In this document: positions 54,699-59,203 of the stretch, piece after piece
Position numbering within the stretch: the first letter of the stretch is position 1
Layout of the letters: each line of letters begins with the position of its first letter
NCBI GenBank assembly: GCA_003249095.1
Contig: QBMS01000001.1
Coordinates: forward strand, 68,247 to 127,449
DNA length: 59,203 nt
From: Snowella sp.
GTDB lineage: Bacteria > Cyanobacteriota > Cyanobacteriia > Cyanobacteriales > Microcystaceae
Direction: 5' to 3'
Position numbers and translations under genes: made by a program
The notes under the pieces: model-generated
The model's database searches: none
The model's input: the letters and a program-made list of their open reading frames with translations, nothing else
What the model was told of the DNA's origin: nothing

Positions 54699-55997
54699 TT
54701 AAGGTTGCACCTGTTTCGGGCGATCGCTGCCCATTGCAATTTGATTCAACACTTTGTCATAGGCGACCTGTTGTTGAAGAAGGTGGGTTGAAGAAAGTAA
54801 ATTAGTAAGGCCCTGAATTAATCGCAGGATATCTCGCCGTAAACTGGGATTACCCGTCAGTTCATCCACATCAGCAGTAATTTTATTGAGATTATTCAAA
54901 AGAGATTGGGCTGAATCCATAATTTGTTGGATTTGTAGATGCGATCGCGGATCTTTAAGTTGAGTAGAAATCTCATTCAGATTCGTCGTTAGTTGGGCCG
55001 AATTCCGAGTAATGATTTCCAAATTTTCTAATAAATTTTTTTCTTGAATTTGTTCTGAGAGGGGGTCTAACTTTCGCACCGTTAATGTTACCTGTTTACT
55101 CAGCTGTTCAATACTAATGAGGGTATTCTTCAGATTATTTTGATTGATTTGCATAAAAACCTGAACCTGATCTGCTGCACTTCCCACCGATCCCAGGGTG
55201 GCATTCAAACGATTAATGGTTTGGGTTTGTCTTACGGTTTCGATTAATCCTGTCCCTTGATCACTCAATCTTCCTGCTTTTTGGGCAACCACGCTGATAT
55301 TATTGGCGGCTTGTTCCACTGAAGTTAAGGTTTTATCCAATTTATTCAGTGTTTTGTCTATTTTATCTATTTTTAAAAGTCCTTGAACCTCCTGTCCCAA
55401 CTGACCCAACTCCTGCACCGTGCCTTTCATTTCCTGCACATTTGAACTGACATCTCCTACGTTTGTTTCTATTGATTGTACTCCAGCATTAATGCCCTGG
55501 ATAGAATTCAATGAATAAACGAGATTTCCCCAGTAGAGCCTACTGATACTAGAAATTCTCTTAGTATTACAAAAAATAATTTTAGGGTCGCAATTCGGAC
55601 TTTTGGGAGTCATTTTATCCGCCTCTGGGGGCAACGAACTGCGGGGCTGAATATCAAGACTGCTTTCCCCTTCAACTCGTGACAACTTAAATAAAGAATC
55701 CCTGGGAATTAGGCGATCGGCTGGCCAAATTTGTATCTCAACAGCCACTCCTTTCGGCTCTGGCTCAAAACCCATGACAGCTCCAACTTTTGCGCCCCAA
55801 TAGGTTACAGGCATTCCCCGCGTAATTCCTCTTGCATTGGGCAAAAATAATATCGTATGGAAACTGCGACCGCGAATAATCTGAAGACCTAAAAATACTG
55901 CGCCCCCCAAAAGCCCTAAGCCCAGCAGAAAAACAAGGTTTTTTCGTTTCGATCTAAAGCTAGTGTTTTGATGATTTTCCCTGTCCTCTGTGGTCAC
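54699..55997 (-). CDS. MCE/MlaD family lipid transport protein
   Basis: This 432-residue protein starts at GTG 55997. It has an N-terminal membrane anchor (NLVFLLGLGLLGGAVFLGLQII), then an MlaD domain: ARGITRGMPVTYWGAKVGAVMGFEPEPKGVAVEIQIWPADRLIPRDSLFKLSRVEGESSLDIQP. The rest is a long alpha-helical region with repeated coiled-coil units (NISVVAQKAGRLSDQGTGLIETV and similar). MCE proteins bind lipids for transport across the periplasm; in cyanobacteria they may deliver lipids to the outer or thylakoid membrane. No ATPase or permease gene is adjacent. Confidence 0.85.
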   Translation of the reverse strand: MTTEDRENHQNTSFRSKRKNLVFLLGLGLLGGAVFLGLQIIRGRSFHTILFLPNARGITRGMPVTYWGAKVGAVMGFEPEPKGVAVEIQIWPADRLIPRDSLFKLSRVEGESSLDIQPRSSLPPEADKMTPKSPNCDPKIIFCNTKRISSISRLYWGNLVYSLNSIQGINAGVQSIETNVGDVSSNVQEMKGTVQELGQLGQEVQGLLKIDKIDKTLNKLDKTLTSVEQAANNISVVAQKAGRLSDQGTGLIETVRQTQTINRLNATLGSVGSAADQVQVFMQINQNNLKNTLISIEQLSKQVTLTVRKLDPLSEQIQEKNLLENLEIITRNSAQLTTNLNEISTQLKDPRSHLQIQQIMDSAQSLLNNLNKITADVDELTGNPSLRRDILRLIQGLTNLLSSTHLLQQQVAYDKVLNQIAMGSDRPKQVQP

Positions 55998-56272
55998 AAC
56001 TTATCCTTCCCAAATTTAAACCCACTAACTTTAAAACCCACTAACAAAGTATATCAACTAGATTGAAGTCGGAGAGAATCAACCGTGATCATCTTGCTGA
56101 AAATAGTTTTGTTTCAATCTTATATACTGAATATACCAACAAAAATATACTGATAAAATTAAAATCGCAGAAATTCAGTGAACAATTTTCAGTTATTATC
56201 ATTTATAAACTTCAAACTAAATGAATTCTATTTTGTTCACCGAATTTCAACATTATTCAAGGTTATTAATGC

Positions 56273-56731
56273 TTAAAGGGAAGCAACTTGAATTTCAACT
56301 TCGGCAGTCACTTCAGGATGAATTTTAATTTGAGCTTTGTAGAATCCAACTTTACTAATTTCAGGCAAGGTAATACCCCGACGATCAACTTCTTGACTTG
56401 TAGCCGCTTTGATTGAGTCCGCCACATCTTGAGTTGTGACCGTCCCAAAAATAGCTTCCGCTTCTCCTACTTGTTTTTGGATAATAAAGCGACCAACGGT
56501 CTGTAAAGCAGTCTTACGGGCTTCAGCCGCTTCTTTTTCGGCAAGGAGACGCTCTTGGTCTTTGGCTCTACGTTGTTCTACTTGACGGAGAAGCCCAGGG
56601 GTCGCGACAACAGCCATTCCTTGGGGAATAAGATAATTGCGGGCGTAACCAGGGGCTACTTCTAATAAATCACCATTTCTGCCCAATTTATCGACAGTTT
56701 TACTTAAAACTACTTGTACTCGTTTAGACAT
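56273..56731 (-). CDS. rplI: 50S ribosomal protein L9
   Basis: This 152-residue protein has the N-terminal L9 domain [42 protein letters not shown], the long connecting helix ([27 protein letters not shown]), and the C-terminal domain [61 protein letters not shown]. It binds the 23S rRNA near the L1 stalk. ATG at 56731-56729. tRNA-Pro lies about 115 bp upstream on the same strand. Confidence 0.96.
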   Translation of the reverse strand: MSKRVQVVLSKTVDKLGRNGDLLEVAPGYARNYLIPQGMAVVATPGLLRQVEQRRAKDQERLLAEKEAAEARKTALQTVGRFIIQKQVGEAEAIFGTVTTQDVADSIKAATSQEVDRRGITLPEISKVGFYKAQIKIHPEVTAEVEIQVASL

Positions 56732-56846
56732 AATCTTGGTTTTTCCAATTCTAAAAATTACAACTGATAATCACGATCCTTCATCATACAATCTTTTTCT
56801 GAGTTAGCACAACGGCCATGCCGTAATCAAGCTAACTCGTCAGAAA

Positions 56847-56920
56847 TCGGGATGACAGGATTTGAACCTGCGGCCCCTTCGTCCCGAACGAAGTGCGCTA
56901 CCAAGCTGCGCCACATCCCG
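56847..56920 (-). tRNA. trnP: tRNA-Pro (anticodon CGG)
   Basis: A 74-nt cloverleaf on the minus strand: acceptor arms cgggatg/catcccg, D arm gcgc...gcgc, anticodon stem cttcg/cgaag with loop ttcggga (anticodon CGG), T arm gcagg/cctgt with ttcaaat, and a discriminator A. CCA is not encoded. It reads CCG codons. Confidence 0.95.
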
Positions 56921-57071
56921 TGTAAAATCAGCTTTTTGATCCTAACATATCTTGCCTAGTCGAAACGACAGGACGAGAATTGCTGATCTGAATATTTTTT
57001 TTGCGCTCTTCTGCTTATTACGATATTTTGCTTTTTTGTCGGTTTAATCCTTCTTAATGAGGTAAATTCAT

Positions 57072-58727
57072 TTACCAGGTCACTTTTCCTGCTAATTTCC
57101 GCAATTTACTCTCACCGATTCCCGAAACTCGTTTTAAATCTTCTAGGGAGGTAAAGGGTTTTTCCTGACGTTCCTGAAGGATGCGATCGCTTAATTTGGG
57201 GCCGACTCCAGGCAAACTGTCTAGTTCTTCTTTGGTTGCTGTGTTTAGGTTGATAAGCGCGCTAGGACTGGCGGTTTGATTAAAAACTGGACTGGGAACT
57301 GGGGCGGGTTGAGGTGAGTAAACGGCACATTTTTGTTTTTCCTGGGCAATCGTCTTCTGAACAAATTCTGGAACCCCTAAATTCGCATTTTTATACAATT
57401 GCTCAAATTCCTGTTGGTAGTGGGCATTAATGACAGGATTATTTAAGATTAATAAGGTTTCATCATTGAGACGATTAGCGGCATCTGACCAATTATGAGA
57501 ACCCGTAATCACTAAATTTTGATCAACAATTCCCGTTTTATGATGCAATTTATCCCCGTTTGGTAAATTAGGAACACCCACCGTTTTGAGAGGAACTGAC
57601 CAAGGATTATTATTAGCTTCAGCGCGACACATTTGGGTAACTTCAACCCCTAATAAATCTAACCCTTCACTATAGGGACGATAGGCGAACTCAGGATCAA
57701 TTAGGGCTTTAATGGTAACTCCCTTTTTTTGTTGATTTTCTAATAAATCGGCTAACCGTTGTTCGCTCAGAACGAAAAGAGCTAGGGAAACACTCTTTTG
57801 AGCTTGACTGAGGGTTTGGGCAATCAGACCATTGGTGGTATCGAACCAATTAATTTTATTCGTATCAGGAGAAAATTTAACAGATAGCTTAGTTGTTCCG
57901 ATCGCAAATCTCCTAGTTTCCCGAAACGGTTTATTGGTTCCAAACAAACTATTCTTTGTTCCGCCCGCCCCATCGCCCCACATCAGATTAAATTCTTCTG
58001 TAAAGTAATTTGCTAATTCTGAAGATTGGATGACTAATAAGTTATTAGCATTACCCCTAGTTTTAGAGCGCGTATAATCTCCATGTTGGTCACTTAGAGT
58101 AAAATTAGCTGAGGTGACAATGACCGTTTTTCCGTCTATTATGATAAATTTATGGTGCATTAATCCTGACCCCTTAGAGCCATCTTCGGTGTCATCAATG
58201 ATGGGAACTTGAGCATTATTTAAAATAGTAATAGCATCCCGTTGATTCATTTCTTCTTCACTTAATCGGCCATCATGATTGAGATCAACAAAGGCAATAT
58301 AATCTTCTCTGCGACTTTGCTCTCGTTTATTTTTTTTGTTCGCTTTTATAGAAGAGCTATTACTAATGGGTTGATTATAAATATTTTCTAAAATTATTCT
58401 AACCTTAACCCCCGTTTTCTGCTTTTTTACCAATGCCTGAGCTACCAGGGGTAAACGTAATTCCTGAACCGCAAGATCCACACTCAGTGTAGCTGAATTA
58501 ATGGTATCAATGATGATTTTTTCTAAATTATCTCCCTCGCGTTTAATTTGACGATAGGGATCCGTGTAATGAGCTTTCGGATTGTGATTAAAATAAACTT
58601 GAATTAAGGGATCTTGAGGTAACCTATTGACCCGTTGACCGATCGCTTGACAAGCGGAAAATAAAACCGCGATCGCCAAAATAATGAAGGGAAATAAAAG
58701 AATTGGATTTTTTCTTATTAATTTCAT
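57072..58727 (-). CDS. PLD-like lipoprotein with EF-hand insertion and C-terminal HhH domain
   Basis: This 551-residue protein starts with a lipoprotein signal (IILAIAVLFSAC; Cys26). Two PLD HKD motifs follow: LMHHKFIIIDGKTVIVTSANFT (His192-Lys193...Asp198) and HHKTGIVDQNLVITGSHNWSD (His396-Lys397...Asp402). Between residues 148-159 is an EF-hand-like loop DLNHDGRLSEEE. The C-terminus (492-551) is a ComEA-like double HhH: INLNTATKEELDSLPGVGPKL and FTSLEDLKRVSGIGESKLRKL. The pair of HKDs suggests a phospholipase or nuclease; the HhH suggests DNA binding. Such a fused protein could process extracellular DNA. Confidence 0.85.
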   Translation of the reverse strand: MKLIRKNPILLFPFIILAIAVLFSACQAIGQRVNRLPQDPLIQVYFNHNPKAHYTDPYRQIKREGDNLEKIIIDTINSATLSVDLAVQELRLPLVAQALVKKQKTGVKVRIILENIYNQPISNSSSIKANKKNKREQSRREDYIAFVDLNHDGRLSEEEMNQRDAITILNNAQVPIIDDTEDGSKGSGLMHHKFIIIDGKTVIVTSANFTLSDQHGDYTRSKTRGNANNLLVIQSSELANYFTEEFNLMWGDGAGGTKNSLFGTNKPFRETRRFAIGTTKLSVKFSPDTNKINWFDTTNGLIAQTLSQAQKSVSLALFVLSEQRLADLLENQQKKGVTIKALIDPEFAYRPYSEGLDLLGVEVTQMCRAEANNNPWSVPLKTVGVPNLPNGDKLHHKTGIVDQNLVITGSHNWSDAANRLNDETLLILNNPVINAHYQQEFEQLYKNANLGVPEFVQKTIAQEKQKCAVYSPQPAPVPSPVFNQTASPSALINLNTATKEELDSLPGVGPKLSDRILQERQEKPFTSLEDLKRVSGIGESKLRKLAGKVTW

Positions 58728-59119
58728 TGATGCAAATATCCTAAATAAGATTTTTGGGATAAAAGTTGTTTTTATTCAAAGAATCTAGTTAAGTTCATCT
58801 ATTAAGGAGCGATCGCAGTTCGATATTAATGATTCTGCGTTTGCCGTTCAATTTGCCGTTACGTCTTTTCATAAAAACAAGATATTGATTCAAATTTAGC
58901 ACATTCCAGAGATTCAGCGCGATCGCGGCTCTTCCCATTTAGTCTGACACAAGAAAATACAAAGCTCGTCTTAACTCTTTTGAGGCTGATTATTTATATT
59001 TTATTGATTAATACGCCAGGCGGATTGAAGGTGTTGATATTCTCTGGTTTACAGCAAATTTCGTTCAAACCCGCTATAAGTATGGTAACATGAAAAAAAC
59101 TTAAAGAAATTAATGAGAT
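58728..59119. other. Intergenic region before the IS630-type transposase
   Basis: About 390 bp with no supported gene. It holds HIP1-like GCGATCGC sites and a likely left end of the IS element just before the transposase ATG, but no clear terminal inverted repeat can be confirmed because the other end lies outside the window. Confidence 0.45.
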
Positions 59120-59203
59120 ATGGCAGCATATTCGCTAGATTTACGCCAAAGAATACTAACGGCATGGCAAAACCAAGAAAATACTCAAAGAGGTTTAGCA
59201 AAA
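59120..59203 (+). mobile_element. IS630-family transposase, 5' end (cut by window)
   Basis: ATG 59120 starts a frame reading AAYSLDLRQRILTAWQNQEN then TQRGLAK, which is the N-terminal HTH of IS630-type transposases of cyanobacteria (SLDLRQKIL...GSQRELAK). The catalytic DDE part lies beyond the window. Because only 28 codons are present, whether it is intact is unknown. Confidence 0.75.

Noticed and set aside
56847-56920. tRNA-Pro as an integration (att) site
   Set aside because: No integrase gene and no duplicated 3' tRNA end was seen nearby.

Overview
The window is chromosomal DNA of a cyanobacterium, most likely a Synechocystis/Microcystis/Cyanothece-type lineage, although the species cannot be fixed by eye. 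The evidence is the very frequent HIP1 octamer (GCGATCGC), a separate rpoC1 gene for the RNA polymerase gamma subunit, and genes typical of oxygenic phototrophs: vipp1, a Psb32-type TPM protein, a CPP1/CDF1-like protein, the atpB-atpC pair, glgC, DUF2808, DUF1997 and a purC-bamA-lpxC run. Housekeeping genes are mostly single or in short runs on both strands, and small mobile, toxin-antitoxin and defence-like genes lie between them.

Layout. 1-3.7 kb: an ABC-exporter ATPase start interrupted by a stop just after its Walker A motif, then hicA-hicB, an orphan MNT nucleotidyltransferase, an Rpn/DUF4351 protein and two Uma2 proteins. 3.7-13.4 kb: rnhA, a YdcF-type protein, DUF2808, asnS, dusB, a NurA-domain protein, a TolC-type protein and a GT4 glycosyltransferase, with two inverted copies of a 129-bp repeat. 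13.8-16.4 kb: broken ends of arfB and glmS beside an ABC-type ATPase/TOPRIM-like pair that may be a defence module. 16.4-22.2 kb: small conserved cyanobacterial genes, a Phd/RelE pair and two further gene remnants. 22.3-24.4 kb: atpB-atpC. 25.1-30.8 kb: a membrane-fusion protein, an HTH-NACHT NTPase with a low-complexity Leu/Asp tail, a small membrane protein divergent from it, and a collagen-like exported protein.

31-46.9 kb is a mainly core block: glgC, CDF1-like, PAS, cbiD, a PatA-like regulator, an EAL protein, yifB/comM, rpoC1, vipp1, thioredoxin, purC, bamA, lpxC. 46.9-51.6 kb is accessory again: an antitoxin whose toxin gene is decayed, a PIN toxin-antitoxin pair, HIP1-rich tandem repeats, and a two-gene operon of a small helical protein and an NB-ARC/TPR STAND protein. 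51.7-59.2 kb: a GAF-GGDEF protein with a cysteine pair module and pseudo-receiver, a potassium-channel-like protein, an MCE/MlaD protein, rplI, tRNA-Pro(CGG), an unusual PLD/EF-hand/HhH lipoprotein, and the first codons of an IS630-type transposase cut by the window edge.

The most interesting observation is the 48.7-51.6 kb operon. The C-terminus of the small helical protein and the N-terminus of the NB-ARC protein carry the same 32-residue element, 25 of 32 positions identical. This is the arrangement expected for a receptor-effector pair signalling through a shared (possibly amyloid) motif. The ATPase/TOPRIM pair at 14.5-16.3 kb and the HTH-NACHT protein at 26.7-28.9 kb are further candidate defence systems. 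All functions are inferred from sequence reading; no database search was possible.
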